This document shows, in pieces, positions 17,649 through 27,118 of a stretch of DNA of 64,000 bases (position 1 is its first letter; each line of letters opens with the position of its first letter). Origin of the DNA: an uncultured Lachnoclostridium sp. (GTDB lineage Bacteria; Bacillota; Clostridia; Lachnospirales; Lachnospiraceae); assembly GCA_930986645.1 (NCBI GenBank), contig CAKNJS010000001.1, forward strand, positions 1 to 64,000. Direction: 5' to 3'. The notes under the pieces were generated by a model. It saw only the letters and a list, made by a program, of their open reading frames with translations. It made no database searches and was not told the DNA's origin. The translations under genes and the position numbers were made by a program.

Positions 17649-19490
17649 TTGGACAATAACAGGAAATACAGAGGCATCAGTGGCTCTACGATCCTGATGT
17701 TTATCGTGATCGTAGTAGCAGCGCTCTGGATGGCAAGCCGGATGCAGATACACCGGCAGGAGATGACATATACTGATTTTGTCTCCGAAGTAGAAGCAGA
17801 AAATGTGACAGATGTGTATATTGACCAGAACCGCGCCGTGCCCACGGGTACGGTGTCCTTCATGCTGAAAGAGGAAGGCGAGAACAGGACAGTCAATGTC
17901 TCAAATGTGGAGGATGTGGAAGACCTTCTGTATGAGAATGACGTGAAATACAGCATATCGGCTGTCCCGGAAGATTCGATCTTTACGACGGTGCTGCTTC
18001 CGGTCCTCATTACGCTGGCAGGAGTAATGCTGCTGTTCTATCTGATGAACCGTCAAGGCGGAGGAGCCAATGCTAAGGCGATGAATTTCGGTAAGAGCCG
18101 CGCAAGGATGACGAACCAGAATGAAATCAAAGTAACGTTTGCGGACGTGGCGGGACTGAAAGAGGAAAAAGAGGAGCTGGAGGAGATCGTCGATTTCCTG
18201 AAAGCCCCGAAGAAATATGTACAGGTGGGAGCGCGAATCCCGAAGGGAGTACTCCTTGAAGGGCCTCCGGGAACCGGAAAGACGCTGCTGGCAAAGGCAG
18301 TTGCAGGCGAGGCGGGAGTACCCTTCTTCAGTATCTCCGGTTCAGATTTTGTAGAGATGTTTGTGGGAGTGGGAGCATCCCGTGTGCGTGACCTGTTTCA
18401 GGATGCAAAGAAAAATGCTCCCTGTATAGTATTCATTGACGAGATCGATGCTGTGGCAAGACGCCGCGGCAGCGGTCTGGGCGGCGGCCACGATGAGCGG
18501 GAGCAGACACTGAATCAGCTGCTTGTAGAGATGGACGGTTTTGGCGTAAATGAAGGTATTATCGTCATGGCGGCAACGAACCGCAAGGATATTCTTGATC
18601 CGGCTATTTTAAGGCCGGGACGTTTTGACAGGAATGTTATCGTGGGACGTCCGGATGTGGGCGGACGAGAGGAAATTCTCAAAGTTCATGCCAAGAATAA
18701 ACCGCTTGCCGAAGATGTGGATCTGAAGCAGATTGCCCAGACAACCGCAGGATTTACAGGGGCGGATCTGGAGAATCTTTTAAACGAAGCCGCTATCCTT
18801 GCGGCAAAAGATAACCGGGTATATATCCAGCAGCAGGATATCCGCCATGCATTTGTCAAAGTCGGTATCGGTCCGGAGAAGAAGAGCCGGATCGTATCCG
18901 AAAAAGAGCGGAGGATTACAGCCTACCACGAAGCGGGACACGCGATCCTCTTCCATGTACTGCCGGATGTAGGGCCGGTATACAGTGTATCTATCATACC
19001 GACCGGCGGGGCGGGCGGCTATACAATGCCTCTGCCGGAGAAAGACGAGATGTTCAATACGAAGGGACAGATGCTTCAGGAGATCACGGTATCTCTGGGC
19101 GGCCGTGTGGCTGAGGAGGAGATATTTGATGACATTACGACAGGCGCATCACAGGATATCAAGCAGGCGACTGCAATTGCAAAATCCATGATCACCAAGT
19201 TCGGCATGTCGGAGAGACTGGGACTGATCAATTATGACAATGACAGTGATGAGGTGTTTATCGGACGCGATTTCGGCCATACATCGAGAGGTTATGGAGA
19301 GAAAGTAGCGGGTACGATAGACGAAGAAGTAAAGAGGATCATTGATGAGTGCTATCTGAAAGCGCGTGCGATTATTCAGGAACATCACGATGTGCTGGAA
19401 GCGTGTGCAAAGCTTCTGCTCGAGAAAGAGAAGATTTCGAGAGACGAGTTCGAAGCTTTATTTGAGGACAGCGAAAAAGAGGAGGCTTGA
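17649..19490 (+). CDS. ftsH: ATP-dependent zinc metalloprotease FtsH
   Basis: 613 residues from a TTG start eight bases after GGAAGGAG. Two membrane segments (about residues 9-28 and 113-132) flank an extracytoplasmic domain. The AAA module has Walker A GPPGTGKT, Walker [11 protein letters not shown] and the second region of homology MAATNR...LRPGRFDR. The M41 protease carries HEAGH and the later metal Asp in SQDIKQAT. It degrades membrane and regulatory proteins and affects sporulation in Bacillus. It sits 15 bases after hpt and four bases before the next gene. Confidence 0.96.
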   Translation: MDNNRKYRGISGSTILMFIVIVVAALWMASRMQIHRQEMTYTDFVSEVEAENVTDVYIDQNRAVPTGTVSFMLKEEGENRTVNVSNVEDVEDLLYENDVKYSISAVPEDSIFTTVLLPVLITLAGVMLLFYLMNRQGGGANAKAMNFGKSRARMTNQNEIKVTFADVAGLKEEKEELEEIVDFLKAPKKYVQVGARIPKGVLLEGPPGTGKTLLAKAVAGEAGVPFFSISGSDFVEMFVGVGASRVRDLFQDAKKNAPCIVFIDEIDAVARRRGSGLGGGHDEREQTLNQLLVEMDGFGVNEGIIVMAATNRKDILDPAILRPGRFDRNVIVGRPDVGGREEILKVHAKNKPLAEDVDLKQIAQTTAGFTGADLENLLNEAAILAAKDNRVYIQQQDIRHAFVKVGIGPEKKSRIVSEKERRITAYHEAGHAILFHVLPDVGPVYSVSIIPTGGAGGYTMPLPEKDEMFNTKGQMLQEITVSLGGRVAEEEIFDDITTGASQDIKQATAIAKSMITKFGMSERLGLINYDNDSDEVFIGRDFGHTSRGYGEKVAGTIDEEVKRIIDECYLKARAIIQEHHDVLEACAKLLLEKEKISRDEFEALFEDSEKEEA

Positions 19491-19494
19491 TGTT

Positions 19495-21546
19495 ATGAAC
19501 AGAGACGCGCTGTTCTGCGACGGCACGCAGGATTATGTGATTCCAGCAGAGCCGGAGAAAAACGAGAAGATTACGCTGCGTTTCCGCACTGCGCACAATG
19601 ATGTTGAGGAGGTGCTCCTTCTGACTGGTGACCGCAGTTATTCCATGTGGAAAATCAGTGCGGGAGATGAGTTTGACTTTTACGAGATTGAATGGCAGCT
19701 GGGCGAAGAACCGTTCCGGTATTCTTTTGAGATCAAAAGCGGCGAGCAGATCTGGTATTATAACCGCTATGGCGTATCGGATCACAGGGAAGATTATTAT
19801 GCGTATACGGTTGTTCCGGGATTTAAGACTCCGGAGTGGGCGAAAGGCGCGGTTATGTATCAGATTTTTGTGGACCGTTTCTATAACGGAGATCCTTCGA
19901 ATGATGTGGAAGATGCAGAGTATATCTATATCGGCGCACCGAGTAAAAAGATAAAAGACTGGAATCAGGTGCCGGAGGCGCTTGATATACGTAATTTCTA
20001 CGGCGGAGATCTTCAAGGCGTTATGGATAAGCTGGATTATCTTCAGGATCTGGGAGTGGAAGTGATCTATTTTAACCCGCTTTTTGTGTCTCCTTCAAAC
20101 CATAAGTATGATATTCAGGATTATGACTACATTGATCCCCATTACGGAAAGATTGTTGCGGACGGCGGCGAGCTGCTCCCGGAGGGAGCGCAGGACAACA
20201 TCCATGCGACGAAATATCAGAAAAGGGCAGGCGATATCCGAAATCTGGAAGCAAGCAACGAACTGTTTGCAAAGCTGGTGGACGAGATGCATAAACGTGG
20301 AATGAGGGTCATTCTCGACGGAGTATTTAACCACTGCGGATCGTTTAATAAATGGCTGGACAGAGAGCGGATCTATGAGCCCCAGCCGGAATATCCGAAG
20401 GGCGCTTATGTGAGTGCGGACAGTCCGTACAGGGAGTTTTTCCACTTCCATGACAACCGCGACGAGGCGTGGCCGTACAACGGCAGTTATGACGGATGGT
20501 GGGGGCATGATACTCTGCCGAAGCTGGCGTACGAGGATTCGCCGGAACTAGAGCAATATATTATGGATATAGGAAAGAAATGGGTTTCCCCGCCGTACAA
20601 TGTGGACGGCTGGCGTCTGGATGTGGCTGCTGATCTGGGATGCAGCAATGAGTATAACCATATGTTCTGGAAGCGTTTCAGAAAAGAAGTAAAAGAGGCA
20701 AATCCGGATGCGCTGATTCTTGCGGAACACTACGGAGATCCGGTTGAATGGCTTCAGGGAGATGAATGGGACAGCGTCATGAATTACGATGCTTTTATGG
20801 AGCCGCTTACCTGGTTCCTCACGGGAATGGAGAAGCACAGTGATGAGAGGCGCACTGACCTGTGGGGCAATCCGGATAACTTTGTGGGTGCGATGCGCCA
20901 CTTTATGTCCAGTATGCTCACCCCGTCATTACAGGTGGCTATGAATGAGCTTTCCAACCACGATCACTCAAGATTTCTTACGCGTACGAACCATATTGTG
21001 GGACGTGCGGAACACGTGGGGGCAAAAGCTGCCGAAGAAGGAATCAACCATGCGGTTATGCGCGAGGCGGTAACTGTTCAGATGACATGGGTGGGAGCTC
21101 CTACGATCTACTACGGCGATGAAGCAGGGCTGTGCGGTTTTACGGATCCGGACAACAGGAGAACGTATCCATGGGGACGGGAGGACAAAGATCTTCTTGA
21201 GTTTCACAAAGAGATGATAAGGATACATAAAGAGGAAAAACCGCTTCGGAAAGGTTCGATCAAACTTCTCCATGCAGACCATAATGTGCTTGCGTATGCC
21301 CGGTTTCAGGAGGATGAACAGATCGTAGTGGTACTTAACAACAGTAAGGAATTGAAGAAAATTACGGTTCCGGTCTGGCTCTCGGGCGTAAGCAAAGAGG
21401 GCAGGATGCAGCGGCTGATCTATACGTATGAGGAAGGGTACACCACAGCATATGATGAGTATATTGTTGAAAACGGTGAGATCGTGCTCAATATGGGACG
21501 CCATTCCGCAGCAGTGCTGAAGCCTGTGAGGCCGGCGTGGTTTTAA
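19495..21546 (+). CDS. Glycoside hydrolase family 13 (cyclomaltodextrinase/neopullulanase-like)
   Basis: 683 residues with an N-terminal beta-sandwich of CBM34 type (about 1-115) and a GH13 barrel. Conserved regions are YQIFVDRFYNGDP, DGVFNHCG, DGWRLDVAADLG (nucleophile Asp near residue 375), LILAEHYGDP (acid/base Glu) and LSNHDHSRF. A C-terminal beta domain follows. The combination suggests cytoplasmic hydrolysis of maltodextrins, cyclodextrins or pullulan fragments; no signal peptide is seen. It starts four bases after ftsH behind GAGGAGG, so the two are probably cotranscribed, an unexpected pairing. Confidence 0.9.
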   Translation: MNRDALFCDGTQDYVIPAEPEKNEKITLRFRTAHNDVEEVLLLTGDRSYSMWKISAGDEFDFYEIEWQLGEEPFRYSFEIKSGEQIWYYNRYGVSDHREDYYAYTVVPGFKTPEWAKGAVMYQIFVDRFYNGDPSNDVEDAEYIYIGAPSKKIKDWNQVPEALDIRNFYGGDLQGVMDKLDYLQDLGVEVIYFNPLFVSPSNHKYDIQDYDYIDPHYGKIVADGGELLPEGAQDNIHATKYQKRAGDIRNLEASNELFAKLVDEMHKRGMRVILDGVFNHCGSFNKWLDRERIYEPQPEYPKGAYVSADSPYREFFHFHDNRDEAWPYNGSYDGWWGHDTLPKLAYEDSPELEQYIMDIGKKWVSPPYNVDGWRLDVAADLGCSNEYNHMFWKRFRKEVKEANPDALILAEHYGDPVEWLQGDEWDSVMNYDAFMEPLTWFLTGMEKHSDERRTDLWGNPDNFVGAMRHFMSSMLTPSLQVAMNELSNHDHSRFLTRTNHIVGRAEHVGAKAAEEGINHAVMREAVTVQMTWVGAPTIYYGDEAGLCGFTDPDNRRTYPWGREDKDLLEFHKEMIRIHKEEKPLRKGSIKLLHADHNVLAYARFQEDEQIVVVLNNSKELKKITVPVWLSGVSKEGRMQRLIYTYEEGYTTAYDEYIVENGEIVLNMGRHSAAVLKPVRPAWF

Positions 21547-21567
21547 GTTATAGCGAAAGAGAAAATT

Positions 21568-23376
21568 ATGGAAGTGTTTTCAATGATTCTGTCCCTGCTC
21601 AGCGGCGTGGCCATGTTCCTGTATGGAATGCTGCTGATGGGAGACGGACTGAAGATGGTAGCCGGCGATAAGCTGGAGTCATTTCTTTATAAGATGACAA
21701 ATACCCCGGTAAAGGGGGTTGCTCTGGGAGCGGGAGTTACATGTGTAATTCAGTCTTCCTCCGCTACAACAGTCATGGTGATCGGATTTGTAAATTCCAT
21801 GATGATGAAGCTGAGACAGGCAATCAGCATTATTATGGGAGCAAATATCGGAACAAGTATTACCGGATGGATCCTGTGCCTGTCCTATATAGACGGATCC
21901 GGCGGTATCGCCACGATTCTGTCTACAGCAACAATTTCGGCGCTGGTTGCAGTAGCCGGCATTGTTCTCAGAATGTTCTGTAAAAGATCACTCTACAAGA
22001 ATATTGGAAATATCATGCTCGGATTTGCAATCCTGATGATGGGAATGCAGACAATGAGCGGTGCGGTAGAACCGCTGCGGGAGAATGAGATGTTTGTCAA
22101 TATGCTGACGATGTTCTCAAATCCTCTGGCGGGTATTCTGGTGGGAATAGTATTTACTGCGGTTCTGCAGAGTGCATCGGCGGCAGTCGGTGTGCTTCAG
22201 GCACTGTCTGCAACAGGCATTCTGACATTTTCCAGCGCTTTTCCAATCGTGCTGGGAATCGGAGTAGGCGCGGCCTGTCCTGTGCTGATCTCATCGATCG
22301 GAGCAAGCAAAAACGGCAGGAGAACTGCACTGATCTACCTGCTGAATGACCTGTTCGGCCTTGTATTCTGGGGTATTGTTTTTTACACGGTAAACGCGGT
22401 CGTACATTTCCCGTTTATGGATATGGTTATGACACCGGTATCGGTTGCTCTTATAAACACGATATTCCGCGTGGCAACTGTGTGCGTCCTGTTTCCATTT
22501 ATATCTAAGCTGGAAAAGCTGGTCTGCTGGCTTGTAAAAGACACGCAGGAGGAAAAGGAAGACGAGGCAGACTTTGAACTGCTGGATGAGCGGCTTGTGA
22601 CTTACCCTGCTCTGGCGATCGGCCAGTGCCACCGTGTAATGTCCGGGATGGCGAAAAAGGTTCGGAAAAACGTGAATCGTGCCATGAATCTGCTGAATGA
22701 ATATCAGCAGGACAAGTTTGATAAGGTGCAGAGAAAAGAAGATCTCATCGATAAATACGAGACGAAGCTGGGAGATTACCTTATGAAACTGACGAAACAG
22801 GAGATGACTTCGACCCAGACACGTCAGGTATCATTGTATCTGAGTACGATCAGTGATTTTGAACGGATAGGGGATCACGCGGCATATATTGCGCATATGT
22901 CCTCTGAGATGAATGAGAAGCATACCGGATTCTCCGAGGAAGCCCGGGATGAACTGAATGTGGTAATGGACGCAGTGCGGGAGATTATAAATGTGACCTG
23001 CCGGGTATTTATGGATGATGATCAGGAGGGGGCTAAAAAAGTAGCTCCTCTCGGAGTTGTGATTACAAACTTGTGCGATGATCTGAAACACGATCATGTC
23101 AAGCGCCTGAGCAGAGGAATGTGCGGCATGGAAGAAGGAACGGTATTTACCGATATTCTTAACAGTTTTACGCGTATCGCAGCACATTGTGCGGGCGCTA
23201 TGACAGCACTGATGAAAGCTGCTGAGGAGGATACGGATATTCATATCCACGACTCCAGAGTGTATGCCGGAGACGGGATGGAATATTATACATATTTTAA
23301 AGAATACAGTCAGAAATACGATATCGAGAAAAATAACGGTCATGTGAGAAGTATGGAACCGGAAGAAATTGAGTAA
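21568..23376 (+). CDS. Na/Pi cotransporter family protein with PhoU-like tail
   Basis: 602 residues. The first ~320 residues form about eight to nine membrane segments with the two inverted repeats typical of NptA: IQSSSATTVMVIGFV and its partner LQSASAAVGVLQAL. The C-terminal ~250 residues are a helical PhoU-like domain (SDFERIGDHAAYIA). The protein imports phosphate with sodium, and the PhoU-like part is probably a cytoplasmic regulator. The frame stays open to a nearby strong bidirectional terminator. Confidence 0.93.
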   Translation: MEVFSMILSLLSGVAMFLYGMLLMGDGLKMVAGDKLESFLYKMTNTPVKGVALGAGVTCVIQSSSATTVMVIGFVNSMMMKLRQAISIIMGANIGTSITGWILCLSYIDGSGGIATILSTATISALVAVAGIVLRMFCKRSLYKNIGNIMLGFAILMMGMQTMSGAVEPLRENEMFVNMLTMFSNPLAGILVGIVFTAVLQSASAAVGVLQALSATGILTFSSAFPIVLGIGVGAACPVLISSIGASKNGRRTALIYLLNDLFGLVFWGIVFYTVNAVVHFPFMDMVMTPVSVALINTIFRVATVCVLFPFISKLEKLVCWLVKDTQEEKEDEADFELLDERLVTYPALAIGQCHRVMSGMAKKVRKNVNRAMNLLNEYQQDKFDKVQRKEDLIDKYETKLGDYLMKLTKQEMTSTQTRQVSLYLSTISDFERIGDHAAYIAHMSSEMNEKHTGFSEEARDELNVVMDAVREIINVTCRVFMDDDQEGAKKVAPLGVVITNLCDDLKHDHVKRLSRGMCGMEEGTVFTDILNSFTRIAAHCAGAMTALMKAAEEDTDIHIHDSRVYAGDGMEYYTYFKEYSQKYDIEKNNGHVRSMEPEEIE

Positions 23377-23504
23377 AGAAGAGGAATTTATATACGGAGA
23401 TTGAGAGAAGATACAGGCATATTTTGACGGCATCATCTGTACAGATCTCATGCCGTGCGGGAAACGCCCGCAGCTGAGGATGACGACGCCCTGTAAATAA
23501 AAAT

Positions 23505-23550
23505 ACCGGGGAGCGGTTCACTGATACTACATCAGGAACCGCTCCCCGGT
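23505..23550. terminator. Bidirectional terminator
   Basis: A hairpin of about 20 base pairs (arms ACCGGGGAGCGGTTC and GAACCGCTCCCCGGT, plus CTGAT/ATCAG inside) lies between the convergent Na/Pi transporter and L25 genes. A-rich sequence precedes it and T-rich sequence follows it, so it can work for both. Confidence 0.9.
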
Positions 23551-23570
23551 TATATAATGCTATATTTATA

Positions 23571-24158
23571 TTATTCTTCTGCAGCCTCTTCTTCATCTTC
23601 TGTATCTGCAGCAGATGCATGAACTTCTGTAATGGTAACTACAGTTGCATCCAGATCTGTTGTCAGATCAACGTCTTTGTCTTTGGCGATATCAAGGTCT
23701 TTTACCCGGATCGTATCGCCGACTTTCAACTCTCCGATATCCAGTTCGATCTTCTCTACCAGAGCAGAAGGCAGTGCCTTAAAGTCTACCTCATTCAGCA
23801 TCTGCTGTGGTACACCGGCAATAAGCTTGTCTGCATTGAGCAGATGGATCTCTGCTGAGGAGTGAACTTTTTCCGTGCTTACAAGGGCCTGAAAGTCTAT
23901 CTCGTCAACCCCGCCTTTGAGCGGATTAAAATCAACTTCCTTAATCAGAGCATCATATGGCTCCCCGTCTACTTCAAGACGGATCCTGCCGCCCTTTCCT
24001 TCGGTTTTGAGAAGTTTGTCTATGTCGCCTTTCGCCATCTTCAGCGGAATGGACTCCTTCATCTCACGGCCGAAGATACAGCCTGTAACAAATCCTTCAC
24101 GTCTAAGTTTCTTGGCTTTGATTGTCATGTCTCTTTTTTCAGCTTTTAAAGTATTCAT
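23571..24158 (-). CDS. 50S ribosomal protein L25/Ctc
   Basis: 195 residues. The N-terminal L25 domain (about 1-90) starts with MNTLKAEKRDMTIKAKKLRREG and binds 5S rRNA. The C-terminal TL5-like domain (about 95-180) is followed by an acidic tail rich in Glu and Ala. This is the long Ctc form, often stress-induced in Firmicutes. The gene is alone on the minus strand and convergent with the Na/Pi transporter. Confidence 0.93.
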   Translation of the reverse strand: MNTLKAEKRDMTIKAKKLRREGFVTGCIFGREMKESIPLKMAKGDIDKLLKTEGKGGRIRLEVDGEPYDALIKEVDFNPLKGGVDEIDFQALVSTEKVHSSAEIHLLNADKLIAGVPQQMLNEVDFKALPSALVEKIELDIGELKVGDTIRVKDLDIAKDKDVDLTTDLDATVVTITEVHASAADTEDEEEAAEE

Positions 24159-24279
24159 TTATCTTTTCCTCCAATCACTGAATCACGCTTAGCAGCCTTC
24201 AACTTTGTTTGAACAAATAGGTATTGTTAAGTGTATTTCTTTGCTACATCTACAGTATAGCACCGTTGTCAAGGGGTGA

Positions 24280-24308
24280 TTTACAAGAAAAAATCTGTAT
24301 GTTAAGAT
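24280..24308 (+). promoter_or_regulatory. Promoter of the phosphodiesterase/NYN operon
   Basis: TTTACA at 24280-24285, a 17-base spacer and TAAGAT at 24303-24308, 45 bases before the ATG. Confidence 0.55.
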
Positions 24309-24352
24309 AAGACAGGAGAATCCGAAAAAGCGGAGAAAGGCAGGAAACGAGT

Positions 24353-24997
24353 ATGAAATATATGATCGCGTCCGATATTCACGGTTCGGCAAAGTACTGT
24401 GAGCAGATGCTTGAGGCATATAAAAGAGAAGGGGCGGGAAGACTTGTGATTCTGGGAGATATTCTCTATCACGGTCCCCGCAATGATCTTCCGGAAGACT
24501 ATGCACCGAAAGAAGTGATCGCCATGCTTAATCCGTTGAAAGAGAATTTTCTGTGTGTGCGCGGCAACTGCGACACGGAAGTGGATCAGATGGTGCTTGA
24601 GTTCCCGGTGATGGCGGAATATTGTTTCCTTGAGCTGCCGGGGGCGGCGCCGGAGACAGCAGAGACAGAGAAAACAGAGGGGACGGGGCAGGAAGAACAG
24701 AGAAGTGCCTGCGGTACGGTAAACATTTTCGCCACCCACGGCCATATCTGGCATCCGAAGCATCTCCCGCCGATGAGAAACGGAGATATTCTTCTCAACG
24801 GACACACGCACATACCGGCATGTGAGGAGATTACAGACAGTGCGGGAAATAAATACCGTTATCTGAATCCGGGTTCCGTCTCAATACCGAAGGAGGGATC
24901 CGCCCACAGTTATATGATATATGAAGCCGGCAGATTCCGGTGGAAAAATATGCAGGGAGAGGAGTATATGACATGGAAGACAGATTCGCGCTCCTGA
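24353..24997 (+). CDS. YfcE-type metallophosphodiesterase
   Basis: 214 residues. Calcineurin-like motifs are SDIHGSAKY (about residues 6-14), LGDILYHGP (about 34-42), RGNCDTEVD, THGHIW and LNGHTHIP. The early GPRND and final LNPGSVSIPK are typical of the YfcE subgroup, which hydrolyses phosphodiesters in vitro; the natural substrate is unsettled. A Glu/Thr-rich insert at about 100-122 (TAETEKTEGTGQEEQRS) looks like a disordered loop. The 3' end overlaps the NYN gene by 25 bases, indicating translational coupling. Confidence 0.9.
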   Translation: MKYMIASDIHGSAKYCEQMLEAYKREGAGRLVILGDILYHGPRNDLPEDYAPKEVIAMLNPLKENFLCVRGNCDTEVDQMVLEFPVMAEYCFLELPGAAPETAETEKTEGTGQEEQRSACGTVNIFATHGHIWHPKHLPPMRNGDILLNGHTHIPACEEITDSAGNKYRYLNPGSVSIPKEGSAHSYMIYEAGRFRWKNMQGEEYMTWKTDSRS

Positions 24998-25941
24998 TCG
25001 ACGCGGACAATGTGTCTGCAAAGTATATCCAGCCGATTCTGGATGAATTATCGAAATACGGGAATGTGACTTATAAGAGGATCTACGGTGACTGGACAAG
25101 ACCAAACAGCGCAAGCTGGAAGGAAGAGCTTCTTCAGAATTCCATTACGCCGATTCAGCAGTTCAGCTATACCCATGGGAAAAATGCAACTGATTCGGCT
25201 ATGATTATTGACGCTATGGATATGCTGTATACAAGTGAACTGGAAGGGTTCTGCCTTGTGTCCAGCGACAGTGATTTCACGAGACTGGCGAGCCGTCTGC
25301 GGGAAAGCGGAAAGACAGTGATCGGGATGGGGGAGGATAAGACGCCGTATCCGTTCCGCAAAGCCTGTGATATATTTACAGAGCTGGAGCTGCTCCTCGA
25401 GGATAGTACGATGGAGAAGGACGAGAGAGAAGATAAAAGCTCTGTCCATCATACGCACGGAAAGGAGCAGAAGAAGCGGTCTGCGGTATCGAAAGAACAG
25501 ATCGAGGAGGCTGTGGTCAAAATAATTACGGAAAATCAGAATGATGACAGAGAAACAGGGCTGGGTGAAGTAGGCAGCCGCCTTGTCAAGCTTTATCCGG
25601 ACTTTGACGTGAGACGCTACGGCTACAGCCTGCTGTCAAAATTCCTTGAGACACTGCCGAAGCTGAAGCTGATACAGGAGGGGACGAAAGTATCCGTGAC
25701 CCTGTATGAGGATAAGAGCCGCAAAGAAATGCTGGAGGAATATATCATGCAGCAGATCAGAAGCGGAGGAAAATACGGTATAGCCCTCAGTGCTCTGGGC
25801 AACCGGATCCGGATGAAGTTCGGGGATTTTAAGGTAAGGGATTACGGATTTTCTCAGTTCAAACAGTATATTCAGAGCTTCCAGAATGTGGAGCTGGTGG
25901 ATGACGGCGAGAGGACGAGAGCAGTATATGTAAAAGTATAA
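24973..25941 (+). CDS. NYN domain protein with OST-HTH/LOTUS domains
   Basis: 322 residues. The N-terminal NYN (PIN-like) nuclease domain (about 1-150) has acidic residues in LLIDADN, KIDAMD-like DSAMIIDAMD and SSDSDFTRLA. A charged linker follows, then two OST-HTH (LOTUS) modules (about 175-245 and 258-322), with the repeated pattern YPDFDVRRYGYSLLSKFL and FGDFKVRDYGFSQFKQY. The fold suggests RNA cleavage or RNA binding, but bacterial members remain poorly defined. ATG 24973 follows GAGAGGAG; it is coupled to the upstream phosphodiesterase. Confidence 0.88.
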   Translation: MEDRFALLIDADNVSAKYIQPILDELSKYGNVTYKRIYGDWTRPNSASWKEELLQNSITPIQQFSYTHGKNATDSAMIIDAMDMLYTSELEGFCLVSSDSDFTRLASRLRESGKTVIGMGEDKTPYPFRKACDIFTELELLLEDSTMEKDEREDKSSVHHTHGKEQKKRSAVSKEQIEEAVVKIITENQNDDRETGLGEVGSRLVKLYPDFDVRRYGYSLLSKFLETLPKLKLIQEGTKVSVTLYEDKSRKEMLEEYIMQQIRSGGKYGIALSALGNRIRMKFGDFKVRDYGFSQFKQYIQSFQNVELVDDGERTRAVYVKV

Positions 25942-25958
25942 TGTGGAAAAAGGATGAG

Positions 25959-25986
25959 ACCGCGCATATTTATATGCGCGGTTTTC
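25959..25986 (+). terminator. Terminator after the NYN gene
   Basis: Perfect stem ACCGCGCATAT/ATATGCGCGGT with a TT loop, then TTTC. Confidence 0.85.
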
Positions 25987-26040
25987 TGTATGTATTGACG
26001 AAAGAGGAACTGTTTTCTGTAAAATATTTGTAAATTCATG

Positions 26041-26073
26041 TGTCTTGTCACCTGTAAAACCAAGTGCTATAAT
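26041..26073 (+). promoter_or_regulatory. nad operon promoter with candidate NiaR operator
   Basis: TTGTCA at 26045-26050, a 17-base spacer and TATAAT at 26068-26073 with an extended TGC. An imperfect palindrome GTGTCTTGTCAC overlaps the -35, and a GTGAAC/GTTCAC inverted repeat (26085-26113) lies downstream. Because the last nad gene encodes a NiaR-type repressor, these are plausible binding sites; the consensus was not checked. Confidence 0.6.
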
Positions 26074-26141
26074 TTGCACCATGGTGTGAACTGAAATAAA
26101 TTGCGGGGTTCACAGCAGCAGAAAAGCAAAGGGGTGTACAT

Positions 26142-27047
26142 ATGACAGTCAGAGAAGAAATTGAACAGCTGAAAAGAGAGAAAGATGCGGTAATACTGGC
26201 ACATTATTATGTCAGGCCGGAAGTACAGGAGCTCGCAGATTACATAGGCGATTCCTTTTACCTGAGCAGGATAGCGGCGGGGCTGAAGGAACAGACGATC
26301 GTATTCTGCGGCGTTTCATTTATGGGTGAAAGCGCGAAGGCGCTCAATCCGGACAAGACGGTGCTTATGCCGGACGCGCACGCCGACTGCGCTATGGCAC
26401 ATATGGCTGATACGGAGAAGATCCGGAGAGTAAGGGAGGCATACGATGATGTGGCGGTCGTCTGCTATATCAATTCTACGACGGAGCTGAAACGGTATTC
26501 GGACGTGTGCGTTACATCGGCAAACGCGGTGCAGATCGTCAGAGCTCTTCCGAACAAAAACATCTTCTTTATTCCGGATGAGAATCTGGCGCATTTTGCG
26601 GCGGAACAGGTGCCGGAGAAGCATTTTATTTTTAACAACGGGTACTGTCCGGTGCATCAGCAGATGAAAACAGAAGAAATCTGTCAGGCAAAGAAACTGC
26701 ATCCCCGGGCAGAGGTGCTCTCCCATCCGGAGTGCACGAAGGCTGTGCTGGATATGTCGGACTATGTGGGCAGCACGTCCGGGATTATCCGGTATGCGGG
26801 GGAAAGCAGTGCCAGGGAGTTTATCATATGTACGGAGAAGGGAGTCCTTGCCGAGCTTCAGAAACGGTACCCGGAGAAAACATTTTATTTCACGGAGACA
26901 GAGCCGGTCTGCGGGGATATGAAGCTGATTACGCCGGAGAAGATTCTCCATGTGCTGAAGACCGGGGAAAATGAGGTGATTATGGACGAAGAACTCTGCG
27001 AAGAGTCGAGAAAGCCGCTGGAAGAAATGTTAAGACTTGCAAAGTAG
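26142..27047 (+). CDS. nadA: Quinolinate synthase
   Basis: 301 residues. Makes quinolinate from iminoaspartate and dihydroxyacetone phosphate with a 4Fe-4S cluster. Three cluster Cys candidates are visible: FCGVSFMGESAK (about residue 66), NGYCPVH or HPEC in the middle (about 169/193) and EPVCGDM (about 256). The early AHYYVRPEVQ and GDSF motifs are typical. It heads the NAD operon behind AAAGGGGTG. Confidence 0.95.
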   Translation: MTVREEIEQLKREKDAVILAHYYVRPEVQELADYIGDSFYLSRIAAGLKEQTIVFCGVSFMGESAKALNPDKTVLMPDAHADCAMAHMADTEKIRRVREAYDDVAVVCYINSTTELKRYSDVCVTSANAVQIVRALPNKNIFFIPDENLAHFAAEQVPEKHFIFNNGYCPVHQQMKTEEICQAKKLHPRAEVLSHPECTKAVLDMSDYVGSTSGIIRYAGESSAREFIICTEKGVLAELQKRYPEKTFYFTETEPVCGDMKLITPEKILHVLKTGENEVIMDEELCEESRKPLEEMLRLAK

Positions 27048-27118
27048 GATATGGCGGGACAGCGGCCGCGGATCATTTTGTGAGGCAGGAGTCTGATACG
27101 AGAAAAGAGGAGAAAAAA

